Source: Panorpa germanica
Taxonomy: Eukaryota; Arthropoda; Insecta; Mecoptera; Panorpidae
Direction of reading: 5' to 3'
Length of the DNA stretch: 64,000 bases
Assembly: GCA_963678705.1 (NCBI GenBank)
Contig: OY783205.1
Span: forward strand, 9,114,001 to 9,178,000
Shown here: positions 31,603 to 42,793 of the stretch, one piece after another
How the letters are laid out: each line of letters begins with the position of its first letter
Numbering within the stretch: position 1 is the stretch's first letter
Position numbers and translations under genes: made by a program
Notes under the pieces: model-generated
Told to the model about the DNA's origin: nothing
Database searches by the model: none
What the model saw: only the letters and a program-made list of their open reading frames with translations

Positions 31603-32461
31603 TGTTGTAAGTACGCATAAGTCGTACTTATCCTTTCTATTTTTAATATAAATGTTATTTATTTTATAAGAATTATATTATGTTATCTTTAATTTTAGTA
31701 TTAATATTGTAACAAATAATTGTTTAAAGTTAGCGCTTGTTGACTCTGACTCTGGTCTGTGGATATTTATACTATTTTAATACTGGTAATACCGTATCAG
31801 TGTTGTATGATGTAAAGTTAACAAATAAATTGTTAATATACCGATCGGTATTGCTTATAGAACGCCAGTCTCATCAAAGGTCTCATCCTAGTCACACACT
31901 GAGTCTCAAGTGCTCATGATTACGAGTTGTAACTTCGTTCGTACAATAACTCCAATTGTAACATCAAGTGTACTACTGTAAGCACGTTTTCACTATTATT
32001 CAAATTATAACACTAAGAATTACATTTTGTTTTATATCTGACATCTTTATTAATCTAATAAAATACTATTGTAATTAAGTATGCAGATATAATATTACAA
32101 CGAATAAATGATATATTTTAATAAAAGTGTTTGTATTAATGGTATTTAAAAGATACTAATTGTTCCAACGCCGTATGTCGCAACGAGGTTATACTTTAGA
32201 CCGCTCAAGTATTTTCAAATTGCAACAATACTCCGTTTCAACAAGAATTCTGTTAATCATCTTGAAGAGACTTAATTCTTATCAACGTGAGTGATTCAAG
32301 AAGGTGGATGATCGTCAACTGAAGAGTCTACTTCCAGAAACTAGCAACACGGCGTGATGTATTAGCAAGCTGAGTAATCTCCTTCTAGAACGACAATCCG
32401 ACCTCTTTTTACAACATTGATGTCAGGTGTAACATCCGCCCTTCAAATCTTGCTCACAACA
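31603..32461 (+). repeat. A3 3' LTR
   Basis: 859 bp, 3'-type, with the TTGACTCTGACTC change shared with A2. Private CACACACTGAGTC near 31896. Confidence 0.93.
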
Positions 32462-33381
32462 ATATAAAAAAACACAAATATGCTTTTGATATATGAGCAT
32501 TTAGAATGCGAGGTTCTTTAATGGAAAAGGGTCCGGCAAAATCAATACCAACATGTAAAAATGGTCGATGGTATGTGACTCTAGCAGCTGGTAAGTCACC
32601 CATGACAGGAGTAGATGTAGTTGCTCGTAATTTTGTGCAAATAGTGCATAGTCGTAAGATTTGTCGAATTTTACTTCTGGCGGATATTATCCAGAATTTA
32701 GATCGTAGAAGATAATGTAACGTATTGAGCTCCACATGTAAATATAGTTTCTGGTAATGTAATATTAGTAAGTTCGTTAAATGATTATGCTTTTTCAATA
32801 GATATGGGTGTTTTGCTGCAGAGGTTAACTCTGAATTTTCGAGACGTCCGCCGACAACTAATAGCATATTGTGATCGAGACATGGAGATAGAGAGATTAA
32901 AATGGTGCGGAATTGACGACCGAGCTTGATATTTCTAATATCATCACTAAAATGATCCTGTTGTGCTAAGCGAATAATAAATATCTCTGCGGCAAGTAAT
33001 TCTGTGAACGTTGGTGGACCAACGGCGACGTTAACATCATGACCAGGCATTATTAGTGACCTAAAACGCTTACTGTAAGCTACAATACGAAGTAATTTAC
33101 AATAATTTGACTGGTTTTCCAGTAGAGTTAAGAATACATTTGACACAAGTTTGTCCGTACACAGATTTGAACTGATTTTTACTTGTTTAAGCTCAGGCAA
33201 TGTTAGTTAGATATTAAGTTGTCCAACAAAGCTTATGTGGTGGGACCTTCAGCCATGACAACACAACGGAAGAATCAGTAAAGGCGTATACTTGAATATT
33301 ATTCAATTTTGGCATTAGAATGTTATGTACATGAAGAAGCAGTTTTGTTGAAAAAACTGCACCCATAAGTTCTAAAAATAT
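32462..33381 (-). pseudogene. U6: RNase H piece, H2C2 and start of integrase core, upstream of the A3 insertion
   Basis: 248-codon frame 33200-32454 like that of U5. The RNase H half before it has changes shared with U10 and U11 (GTTAGTTAGATATTAAG near 33203; CAGTTTTGTTGAAAAAAC near 33341). Confidence 0.86.
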
Positions 33382-34684
33382 TTGTGGCCCATCGAGTAGA
33401 CGAGATCAGTTCGGCTCCTATATCTATACAATGAAAATACGTTGATTCTAGGAACAACCTAGCTGACATTTGTAGTCGAGAATTTTTGTCTCGATAAACA
33501 ACTGGCATTACTTGAACGCCTTCAAGATATTTTACATTGACAGCGCCATTATTTTGCAAGGAATTCTCACTAACACCTTGCTTCTCATTAGAAATGGCAT
33601 TGACAACAGGTTTATTATTCGCTAATAAAACGTTGTGGTAAGCACTACTACTTTCTGAATTATTTGCCAAGATGTCACTTCTTATCCAAGTTCAACTTAG
33701 GGAAGCAGTGTTGTCAAGTGGAAGAGAAGTGGACTTATAAAAATTACCTCCAGTAGCTATAACTTGCCTTTTAATATTGCCATCATTTATTTGCTTTTGA
33801 AAAGGATCCATTCCAAATACATCCACGTTAAAGTCTGAAACTGCATGTTCTTGCGGAAATAATTGGTTTGAAATTGGATGACTTATCGTTGAAATTGGAT
33901 CAACTACAGGCGGAATTTTACCACTCCAATCAACTTGTCTTTTAAATACTGCATCATATTTCGGAAAACGAACAATTAAAGGAGAAGAATCATCTTCTAA
34001 ATTTGATTGAGATATATTTAAAAGATGACACTTCCTTTTTGTAAGTTTATTTTTTTCTACAATTGGAACTAATGGAGGCATATCTGAAAAACTGTCGACA
34101 TTCGTGTAATTGATATCAGTTTGCATTGCATATTCTCCATCTTTTCCTTGTTCTTCAAAACAAAAATTTCCATCTACAATCAACTCTGATTGAGTCTTAG
34201 TATTTGAGACTTCGTTACATTCCAAAATATTGTCGCCAGGATCATTGTTAGCAGATTCAATTTCTCTTTCTATGTTTAGTATTTTTGTAATTTCTTTACT
34301 TTCATTTCCTAAAGATTTATCAGTATTATTTTCCATTTCAATCGTAATTGTTGACGAATTTGATTGATTCCTAATATGCGGTGAAGAAATCTCTGAACTA
34401 TAGTTCAATTTAACAAAAGACTGTTCATTTTCAACTAATTTCAAACAAGTTTCGTTTTGAATTTCATCGTTTTCTTGAAGATTAGTTACATATTCTACAA
34501 GTCCTAAATCTTTGTCGTTTAATATTTCAGTATTAAAATTTCTTTTTGATTTATTACTACCAACTTTTCGAGTGGTATTCCCTTGAGCTTTCGAATATAT
34601 TTTTGAAGATTGTTGCCCGATTTTTGGATAAGGTTCACTAATACTTTCTTTCTCATTTGAATTATGTTTAATTTGAAGTATACA
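33323..34684 (-). pseudogene. U6: X with an in-frame stop
   Basis: X is interrupted by one TGA at 33689-33691 (Arg to stop after SLS), leaving pieces 34684-33692 and 33688-33323. The same stop occurs in U10 and U11. Type marker SGKIPPV. Confidence 0.75.
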
Positions 34685-36399
34685 TTATGCAAGAATTTCA
34701 AAATTTAATTTGATTAGCTTCGATACTGGTCGTTTATAAATGCCATGAGCGGTTTTTAATGTAACAACACGAACATGACCGTCAGGACCTGGATGAGTTT
34801 CCTGGACACGTGCCAATGGCCATTCGAATGGTGAAATATTATTATACTTTATCCATACAAGGTCATCCAATTTTAAATTGTCAGAGACGGAGTGCCATTT
34901 GTGTCGTTGGTGTAGAGTATTGAGATATTGTCGGATCCATCTATTTGCAAAATCCTGTCTAATTTGTTTGATTAATTTTCAACGCTGTAAATGATTTGGG
35001 TTTCTATTTAACAGAATTTCCTCAGGAGGAAGACATAATGACGAACCAATAAGAAAGTGACTAGGAGATAAGGGATGTGGATCATCTGATGATGCAGGCA
35101 AATGTACTAAAAGGCGACTGTTCATAATTGCTTTTATTCTGGCAAAAATTGTTGTGAGTTCTTCAAATGTAAATGGTCGTGTACCAATTACTCGTTGGAG
35201 ATGATATTTGGCACTTTTAACTCCACTTTCCTAGAGTCCACAAAAATTTGGACTGTGAGGAGGGTTAAAATGCCATTTAACCCCTCTAATGAAGACTTAA
35301 TTTGCACACATGTTTTGACTTCTTTTAAATATCGGTTTGCACCAATGAAAACTGCCGCAATCAGTATAAATATCAGAACATAGGCCTCGTCGTGATGTAA
35401 ACCGATCGAATGATGCGAGAAATGAGTCAGTAGAGATTCCAGAAGTAACTTTGAGGTGAACAGCTTTTGTGGACATACATATAAAAAGACACAAATATGC
35501 TTTTGATATATGAGCATTTCGAATGCGAGGTTGTATAATGGAAAAGGGTAAAAGCAAAATCAATACCAACATGTAAAAATGGTCGATGGTATGTGACTCA
35601 AGCAGCTGGTAAGTCACCCATGACAGGAGTAGATGTAGTTGCTCGTAATTTTGTGCAAATAGTGCATAGTCGTAAGACTTGTCGAATTTTACTTCTGGCG
35701 GATATTATCCAGAATTTAGATCGTAAAAGATAATGTAACGTATTGAGCCCCACATGTAAATATAGTTTCTGGTAATGTAATATTAGTAAGTTCGTTGTAT
35801 GATTATGCTTTTTCAATAGATATGGGTGTTTTGCTGCAGAGGTTAACCCTGAATTTTCGAGACGTCCGCCGACAACTAATAGCCCATTGAGATCGAGACA
35901 TAGAGATAGAGAGATTAATATGGTGCGGAATTGACGACCGAGCTTGATATTTCTAATATCATCACTAAAATGATCCTGTTGTGCTAAGCGAATAATAAAT
36001 ATCTCTGCGGCAAGTAATTCTGTGAACGTTGGTGGACCAAAGGCGACGTTAACATCATGACCTGGCATTATTAGTGACCTAAAACGCTTACTGTAAGCTA
36101 CAATACGAAGTAATTTACAATAATTTGACTGGTTTTCCAGTAGAGTTAAAAATACATTTGACACAAGTTTGTCCGTACACAGATTTGAACTGATTTTTAC
36201 TTGTTTAAGCTCAGGCAATGTTAGTTCGGTATTATGTTGTCCAACAAAGCTTATGTGGTGGGACCTTCAGCCATGACAACACAACGGAAGAATCAGTAAA
36301 GGCGTATACTTGAATATTATTCAATTTTGGCATTAGAATGTTATGTACATGAAGAAGCAATTTTGTTAAAAAAACTGCACCCAGAAGTTCTAAAAATAT
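34685..36399 (-). pseudogene. U7: BEL/Pao pol remnant without A, a recombinant unit
   Basis: The DUF5641 side (34685-35215) matches U6, including its stop near 34980. The H2C2-to-X side (from ~35600) matches the part of U2 that lies beyond A1, with GTTGTATGATTATGC near 35800 and CLDLNG. The A site is empty (ACATACATATAAAAAGACAC). Next to it 35523-35560 is scrambled relative to every other unit, with net length change, so the core reads through in a different frame (PFSIIQPRIRNAH). H2C2 frame 36218-35598 ends in the TGA type. Confidence 0.83.
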
Positions 36400-37702
36400 T
36401 TGTGGCCCATCGAATAGACGAGATCTGTTCAACTCCTATATCTATACAATGAAAATACGTTGATTCTAGGAAGAACCTAGCTGACATTTGTAGTCGAGAA
36501 TTTTTGTCTCGATAAACAACTGGCATTACTTGGACGCCTTCAAGATATTTTACATTGACAGCGCCATTATTTTGCAAGGAATTCTCACTAACACCTTGCT
36601 TCTCATTAGAAATGGCATTGACAACAGGTTTATTATTCGCTAATAAAACGTTGTGGTAAGCACTACTACTTTCTGAATTATTTGCAAAGATGTCACTAGT
36701 TATCCAAGTTCTACTTAGGGAAACAGTGTTGTCAAGTGGAAGAGAAGTGGACTTATAAAAATTACCACCAGTAGATATAACTTGCCTTTTAATATTGCCA
36801 TCATTTATTTGCATTTGAAAAGGATCCATTCCAAATACATCCACGTTAAAGTCTGAAACTGCATGTTCTTGCGGAAATAATTGGTTTGAAATTGGATGAC
36901 TTATCGTTGAAATTGGATCAACTACAGGCGGAGTATTACCACTCCAATCAACTTGTCTTTTAAATACTGCATCATATTTTGGAAAACGAACAATTAAAGG
37001 AGAAGAATCATCTTCTAAATTTGATTGAGATATATTTAAAAGATGACACTTCCTTTTTGTAAGTTTATTTTTTTCTACAATTGGAACTAATGGAGGCATA
37101 TCTGAAAAACTGTCGACATTCGTGTAATTGATATCAGTTTGCATTGCATATTCTCCATCTTTTCCTTGTTCTTCAAAACAAAAATTTCCATCTACAATCA
37201 ACTCTGATTGAGTCTTAGTATTTGAGACTTCGTTACATTCCAAAATATTGTCGCCAGGATCATTGTTAGCAGATTCAATTTCTCTTTCTATGTTTAGTAT
37301 TTTAGTAATTTCTTTACTTTCATTTCCTAAAGATTTATCAGTATTATTTTCCATTTCAATCGTAATTGTTGACGAATTTGATTGATTCCTAATATGCGGT
37401 GAAGAAATCTCTGAACTATAGTTCAATTTAACAAAAGACTGTTCATTTTCAACTAATTTCAAACAAGTTTCGTTTTGAATTTCATCGTTTTCTTGAAGAT
37501 TAGTTACATATTCTACAAGTCCTAAATCTTTGTCGTTTAATATTTCAGTATTAAAATTTCTTTTTGATTTATTACTACCAACTTTTCGAGTGGTATTCCC
37601 TTGAGCTTTCGAATATATTTTTGAAGATTGTTGCCCGATTTTTAGATAAGGTTCACTAATACTTTCTTTCTCATTTGAATTATGTTTAATTTGAAGTATA
37701 CA
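36341..37702 (-). CDS. U7: X open frame
   Basis: Open across X; near-identical to U2 at an offset of 26,213 bp. Differences: QMQINDG for QKQINDG and SENSLQ for SEYSLQ. Unknown function. Confidence 0.45.
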   Translation of the reverse strand, partial: CILQIKHNSNEKESISEPYLKIGQQSSKIYSKAQGNTTRKVGSNKSKRNFNTEILNDKDLGLVEYVTNLQENDEIQNETCLKLVENEQSFVKLNYSSEISSPHIRNQSNSSTITIEMENNTDKSLGNESKEITKILNIEREIESANNDPGDNILECNEVSNTKTQSELIVDGNFCFEEQGKDGEYAMQTDINYTNVDSFSDMPPLVPIVEKNKLTKRKCHLLNISQSNLEDDSSPLIVRFPKYDAVFKRQVDWSGNTPPVVDPISTISHPISNQLFPQEHAVSDFNVDVFGMDPFQMQINDGNIKRQVISTGGNFYKSTSLPLDNTVSLSRTWITSDIFANNSESSSAYHNVLLANNKPVVNAISNEKQGVSENSLQNNGAVNVKYLEGVQVMPVVYRDKNSRLQMSARFFLESTYFHCIDIGVEQISSIRWATNIFRTSGCSFFNKIASSCT

Positions 37703-37726
37703 TTATGCAAGAATTTCAAAATTTAA

Positions 37727-39416
37727 TTAGATTAGCTTCGATACTGGTCGTTTATAAATGCCATGAGCGGTTTTTAATGTAACAACACGAACATGACCGT
37801 CAGGACCTGGATGAGTTTCGTGGACACGTGCCAATGGCCATTCGAATAGTAAAATATTATTATCCTTTATCCATACAGGGTCATCCAATTTTAAATTGTC
37901 AGAGACGGAGTGCCATTTGTGTCGTTGGTGTAAAGTATTGAGATATTGTCGGATCCATCTATTTGCAAAATCCTGTCTAATTTGTTTGATTAATTCCCAA
38001 CGCTGTAAATGACTTGGGTTTCTATTTAACAGAATTTCCTCAGGAGGAAGACATAATGACGAACCAATAAGAAAGTGACTAGGAGATAAGGGATGTGGAT
38101 CATCTGGTGATGCAGGCAAATGTACTAAAAGGCGACTGTTCATAATTGCTTCTATTCTGGCAAAAATTGTTGTGAGTTCTTCAAATGTAAGTGGTCGTGT
38201 ACCAATTACTCGTTGGAGATGATATTTGGCACTTTTAACTCCACTTTCCTAGAGTCCACAAAAATTTGGACTGTGAGGAGGGTTAAAATGCCATTTAACC
38301 CCTCTAATGAAGACTTAATTTACACACATGTTTTGACTTCTTTTAAATATCGGTTTGCACCAATGAAAACTGCCGCAATTAGTATAAATATCAGAGCATA
38401 GGCCTCGTCGTGATGTAAACCGATCGAATGATGCGAGAAATGAGTCAGTAGAGTTTCCAGAAGTAACTTCGAGGTGAACAGCTTTTGTGGACATACATAT
38501 AAAAAAATACAAATATGCTTTTGATATATGAGCATTTCGGATGCGAGGTTCTTTAATGAAAAAAGGTCCAGCAAAATCAATACCAACATGTAAAAATGGT
38601 CGATGGTATGTGACTCAAGCAGCTGGTAAGTCACCCATGACAGGAGTAGATGTAGTTGCTCGTAATTTTGTGCAAATAGTGCATAGTCGTAAGACTTGTC
38701 GAATTTTACTTCTGGCGGATATTATCCAGAATTTAGATCGTAAAAGATAATGTAACGTATTGAGCCCCACATGTAAATATAGTTTCTGGTAATGTAATAT
38801 TAGTAAGTTCGTTAAATGATTATGCTTTTTCAATAGATATGGGTGTTTTGCTGCAGAGGTTAACCCTGAATTTTCGAGACGTCCGCCGACAACTAATAGC
38901 CCATTGTGATTGACACATGGACATAGAGAGAATAATATGGTGCGGAATTGACGACTGAGCTTGATATTTCTAATATCATCACTAAAATGATGCTGTTGTG
39001 CTAAGCGAATAATAAATATCTCTGCGGCAAGTAATTCTGTGAACGTTGGTGGACCAAAGCCGACATTAACATCATGACCTGGCATTATTAGTGAAATAAA
39101 ACGCTTACTGTAAGCTACAATACGAAGTAATTTACAATAATTTGACTGGTTTTCCAGTAGAGTTAAGAATACATTTGACACAAGTTTGTCCGTACACAGA
39201 TTTGAACTGATTTTTACTTGTTTAAGCTCAGGCAATGTTAGTTTGGTATTATGTTGTCTAACAAATTTTATGTGGTGGGACCTTCAGCCATGACAACACA
39301 ACGGAAGAATCAGTAAAGGCGTATACTTGAATATTATTCAATTTTGGCATTAGAATGTTATGTACATGAAGAAGCAATTTTTTTAAAAAAACTGCACTAA
39401 GAAGTTCTAAAAATAT
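37727..39416 (-). pseudogene. U8: BEL/Pao pol remnant, uninterrupted by A
   Basis: Duplicate of U3 at an offset of 26,213 bp. H2C2 frame 39235-38615 (TGA type), IYTNCG with the catalytic Asp replaced by Asn, DUF5641 open 38143-37727. One difference each: NNILLFEW for NNISLFEW, KLSRQF for KLGRQF. Confidence 0.85.
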
Positions 39417-39532
39417 TTCTGGCCCATCGAGTAGACGAGATCTGTTCGGCTCCTATATCTATACAATGAAAATACGTTGATTCTAGGAACAACCCAGCTC
39501 ACATTTGTAGTCGAGAATTTTTGTCTCGATAA

Positions 39533-39680
39533 ACAACTGGCATTACTTGAACGCCTTCAAGATATTTTACATTAACAGCGCCATTATTTTGCAAGGAATT
39601 TTCACTAACACCTTGCTTCTCATTAGAAATGGCATTGACAACAGGTTTATTATTCGCTAATAAAACGTTGTGGTAAGCAC
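39533..39680 (-). pseudogene. U8: C-terminal part of X, cut by the P element
   Basis: The C-terminal stretch of X (AYHNVLLANN to VVYR) lies here on the minus strand. The last eight bases (39673-39680, GTAAGCAC) are the left copy of the target duplication. The frame continues at 42786. Confidence 0.85.
39673..39680. repeat. P element target-site duplication, left copy
   Basis: GTAAGCAC, followed by CACAGGGG. The uninterrupted target in U3 reads GTGGTAAGCACTACTAC. Eight bases is the length typical of the P superfamily. Confidence 0.92.
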
Positions 39681-40600
39681 CACAGGGGTCCAACTCTGTT
39701 CTACAGAAATTTACCAAATAATCGATTAGGTCAGAAGTAGGCAACAAAACTATTTTAAGCGGCAATTTCAAATAAAAAAAATTTAACCAGCTAGCGCCAT
39801 CTTATTTTGCTTATTCCAAACATCACAGACTATACTAAACGTCAAATAATGTGTTTGTGTTTTAAATATGGACTGACTTTTATTTATTAATTATTTATTA
39901 GATATCCTAATTAGTTATCATTAAGACATCATTAATAAAAGTGCCTGTTTGTTTATGGTGTTAGTTTTAATTTTCAAATAGAGTAAGTATAATTATTGCT
40001 TTACAATTATGGTAAAATAATTTTGGGGTTATAAAACTTATTTATTAACAGAATAATTAATACGTCTGTTTTAATTTATACTATAGAATTGGATGCAGAG
40101 ATAAATCAAATTAACTCCAAGGATAGTACTCAGACTCCAAGCAGCAGTACTGAGGATAATTTTTTCATTCAGAAATAGCAAGGATATTGTAGAATGGGAT
40201 CAGATCTTATTTTTATTATTACAAAACATTTTAATAACCAATATGCTTATTATCTAATATTAAAATTTTGTATTGCAGAATTCAGTATTTATATGTCACT
40301 CCAATGGCAAAACTACGAAACAATATACAATATACAATACATTGTCTCGTAGCTTTCAGAATGATGCAGAGATTTAGTTAGTTGTGGATAACGTCTTATA
40401 GGTAACGCAAAAATGTTTTTTTCTTAAATTCATTTAGTTTTTTGCTATTGCCTACACAATCTAGTACAATGCATAAGGTTAATTTGTTGGGGAGCTCTGA
40501 AATGCCGTTAATACGAAATACTATCTCCACAGGTTCGTTTTGTTATTTGTTTGTATTTTTAGAAATGCATTTTATGTATTGACTCTTGTATACATTTTAC
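39681..40600 (+). other. P element 5' region without recognisable gene
   Basis: 920 bp of AT-rich sequence. I see no THAP-type zinc finger (Cys-Cys...Cys-His) that would start a full-length transposase. Several AG sites preceded by pyrimidine-rich stretches (for example TTTTGTATTGCAG near 40266-40278) may be acceptors of small 5' exons, but no coding exon can be defended. Confidence 0.6.
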
Positions 40601-40604
40601 ACAG

Positions 40605-40680
40605 AAAGAGCTACAACTACGGCATCTGCAACATCTTCATCGTCAATATTATCGTCAATACGGAATATTAATGCTGCAGG
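40605..40680 (+). pseudogene. Possible small exon of the P transposase
   Basis: Between an acceptor-like TTTTACACAG and a donor-like GCTGCAG|GTATATTTG lies a Ser/Thr-rich stretch (ERATTTASATSSSSI). A second acceptor (ATACTTTTCAG, ending ~40765) precedes the next open piece. The exon model rests only on these signals. Confidence 0.4.
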
Positions 40681-40765
40681 TATATTTGTTTGTGTTTGAC
40701 ATGACTAAAGTTATACAACAATTATTTGCATTACTGTAAATGCTTAACTATATTATACTTTTCAG

Positions 40766-40920
40766 GTAAAAAACTATTCAGGAATAGAAGCATTTTGCGC
40801 TTTATGAATATATCGCACAAGCGCGATTTGTCACCCGAAAAATTAAAGCTGTATGAAGAATTAATTAGGACGAAGAAAGAGCTAAATTTCATATTACTTA
40901 ACAAAGAGAACAGTTCCTAA
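40766..40920 (+). pseudogene. P transposase, N-terminal helical segment
   Basis: After the acceptor at ~40765 a basic, helix-rich stretch (KKLFRNRSILRFM, LSPEKLKLYEELIRTKKEL) runs to a TAA at 40918-40920. P transposases carry a coiled-coil dimerisation segment at about this place, between the DNA-binding domain and the catalytic domain; assignment is by position and character only. Confidence 0.5.
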
Positions 40921-40960
40921 GGCCGTATTAAAAAGGATTATTATAAATGTAATAGAGTAA

Positions 40961-41623
40961 TTGCAGAAAACCAAAATAACTGTAGTAGTTTTAGTGTCCG
41001 ACCAAGGAGGTCACTCTATCGGAGCTATGAAAGAGCTGCGCGCAGGGAAACAATCTTTTAAAGTAAATGGAGAAAATGTAATTTATATTGCAGATCCTCC
41101 ACATTTATTTAAAAATTTAAGGAACAATTTCTTAAATAATGATATTCAATTCGATCCAGACAATTCATATAAGAGAGCCAAATGGTCACATTTAGTTAAG
41201 ACATTTCAAGGCGATCAAATGAGGCGTGTTAAATTGATGTTTAGCCTTAAGGAGGAACATTTTACGAAAATCAGAGAAAACACTAGAATGAAAATGAGAG
41301 TTGGTATTGCAGCAAAGCAGCTGAGCAATTCTACAGCTGTTATGATTCAAACCATGGCATTAATAAACAGTCCTGGAACGAACAATATTCTATTTCTAAT
41401 TCAGGATTCTATTTACACTTCAGAATTTGTACTCGTACAGTGGATGGACCAATTATTTGACAGTGTAAATGGCACTATGTCTGCTAGTATGAAACCTCTA
41501 CGAGAAAAAGTAACCAAAGAATCGGAACACTTAGAATTTTGGCGCAATATTATAAAAAAATGCCTTTGTCGAAATTTTATAGTCCGGAAAACCCGAAAGT
41601 TAAAATATCTGGAAAGAAAATGA
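40961..41623 (+). pseudogene. P transposase, RNase H-like catalytic domain (first part) and GTP-binding insertion
   Basis: 220-codon open frame. SDQGGHSIGA carries the first catalytic Asp; IADPPHLFKNLRNNF carries the second in the Asp-Pro-Pro-His-Leu setting typical of P and THAP9 transposases. Downstream, the MKMRVGIAAKQLSNSTAV stretch and FVLVQWMDQLFDSVN match the region of the family that holds the GTP-binding insertion. The frame starts directly after a TAA, at ATTGCAG, possibly an acceptor. Correct reading is lost at the seven-A run 41554-41560; the last ~20 codons (CLCRNFIVRKTRK) are out of frame. Confidence 0.85.
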
Positions 41624-41709
41624 AATGTATAAATGGTTGGGTTGATGCTTTGAAGGGCATGATTCAAGTTTCTGAATATTTTAAAAGTAGAGGAATATAT
41701 GATCTATAG
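41560..41709 (+). pseudogene. P transposase, middle piece in a second frame
   Basis: In the next frame, after the A-run, the protein goes on with KKMPLSKFYSPENPK and KCINGWVDALKGMIQVSEYF, a typical pre-Glu segment of the family. It ends at TAG 41707-41709. A second indel then moves the reading to a third frame. Confidence 0.75.
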
Positions 41710-42380
41710 AAAATTTATTTGGACAAATTCGTCAAATTGGAGGTCGCTATATTATGCCCATGTGCAACCAATTCATTAGTTCCTTAAAAGTATGTTTAAT
41801 TCATAAACTAACAGCACATACTAAAACATCAAATTGTTCTGATGATAATAATGATTTACTGATTAATTTTAAAGAATTCATTATGGGACATAAAAATACT
41901 AATAATAAGAATTTGGAAAAAGTGTTACCAGAATTAAATACAACTGTATAAAATTTTGGGGATTTTAACATCAATGAGGAAGATTTTACTACTCATTTCG
42001 AAAAGGTAGGATATGCTTATGTAGCAGGATTTATTGCGAAACCTTTGAAGTCTTCTGGTTGCGGTATTTGTAAAAATGATCTTTTTGGTTCAGTAAACGA
42101 TCCTAATAATATATACATAGTTTTTAAAGAAAATGTAGACGGAAGAAAATCCCTAACGTATCCATCTGAAGAATTAATCCAATTTGTAGAAAAGGCAGCC
42201 GGCATTATTTTAAAATATTTAGAAGAAACTGCAAGTAAATTTGATTATAGTATTTTATTTAATCAACTGCAGATAGATTTAAGAATAAATTGCCCAAAGC
42301 ATTCAAAATCAGTTAAATCCATAATTATTGATAGAACATTAGCTGTTTGGATTAATGATTTTTGTAAAAATAAACGTTAA
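41703..42380 (+). pseudogene. P transposase, catalytic Glu region and C-terminal domain
   Basis: Third frame. SIENLFGQIRQIGGRYIMP holds the catalytic Glu in its family setting, though the residues just before it appear lost. The frame is open to a single TAA at 41949-41951 and resumes without shift. It continues through GYAYVAGFIAKPLKSSGCGICK, a C-terminal motif of P/THAP9 proteins, to a TAA at 42378-42380. Total preserved transposase is ~500 codons against ~750 for a complete family member. AATAAA at 42442-42447 is a fitting polyadenylation signal. Confidence 0.83.
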
Positions 42381-42500
42381 AGAAAAAATTAATAGGTAAC
42401 TTAAATTTTTGTATAAAAATGTATTTTTACTGTAAAAGATTAATAAATGTTACTTTAATAACTTAATTTTATTTTTATTTCAACTTCACAATTATTGCAT

Positions 42501-42517
42501 GTATGTATTTATATTTA

Positions 42518-42579
<62 letters not shown>

Positions 42580-42589
42580 TATATATATT

Positions 42590-42624
<35 letters not shown>

Positions 42625-42712
42625 AAAGAGAGAGAAAGAGAGATGATAGAAAGAGACAGAGATATGAGAGAAAGAGATAGTGTGAGTAAAAGAGACAGAA
42701 GATTATTAGGTC
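42501..42712. repeat. AT microsatellite and purine-rich tract in the P element
   Basis: A TA-dinucleotide run with TTTA interruptions (~42508-42626) passes directly into a GA-rich strand (AAAGAGAGAGAAAGAGAG and related, ~42626-42700). It lies between the transposase and the right tip. Length is likely variable between individuals and error-prone in assembly. Confidence 0.9.
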
Positions 42713-42785
42713 AGAACTTGGCAACAGATACAATAAATTTAAATAAAATTTACTCCGAGTTGGCTGTCTGTTAGTATAGTCTGTG

Positions 42786-42793
42786 GTAAGCAC
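42786..42793. repeat. P element target-site duplication, right copy
   Basis: GTAAGCAC directly after the CTGTG tip; matches 39673-39680. Confidence 0.92.

Larger units (their letters stand above)
26895..32461 (+). mobile_element. A3: Ty3/Gypsy-type LTR retrotransposon, internally deleted
   Basis: 5,567 bp at the same base of the integrase as the other copies, with the ATAT duplication. It forms a direct tandem of 8.59 kb composite units with A2 (offset 8,585 bp between the gag starts). Confidence 0.95.
39681..42785 (+). mobile_element. P-superfamily DNA transposon (degraded)
   Basis: 3,105 bp bounded by GTAAGCAC duplications. The tips are CACAG and CTGTG; beyond these five bases the two ends do not match well. 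A perfect 15-bp inverted repeat pairs the right tip (42771-42785) with 39824-39838, 143 bp inside the left end. A direct repeat of ATTAGGTCAGAA..GGCAACA lies near both ends (~39725 and ~42708). Coding content is a P-type transposase with two frameshifts and one stop. The homologous unit U3 is empty at this site, so this is a late insertion. Confidence 0.92.

Noticed and set aside
42501-42712. Telomeric or origin-like sequence in the AT/GA tract
   Set aside because: Plain dinucleotide and purine simple repeats inside the P element; no TTAGG-type repeats.
39824-42785. P element starting at 39824 with a perfect 15-bp terminal repeat
   Set aside because: The base context left of 39824 does not match the GTAAGCAC duplication; the duplication places the left end at 39681.
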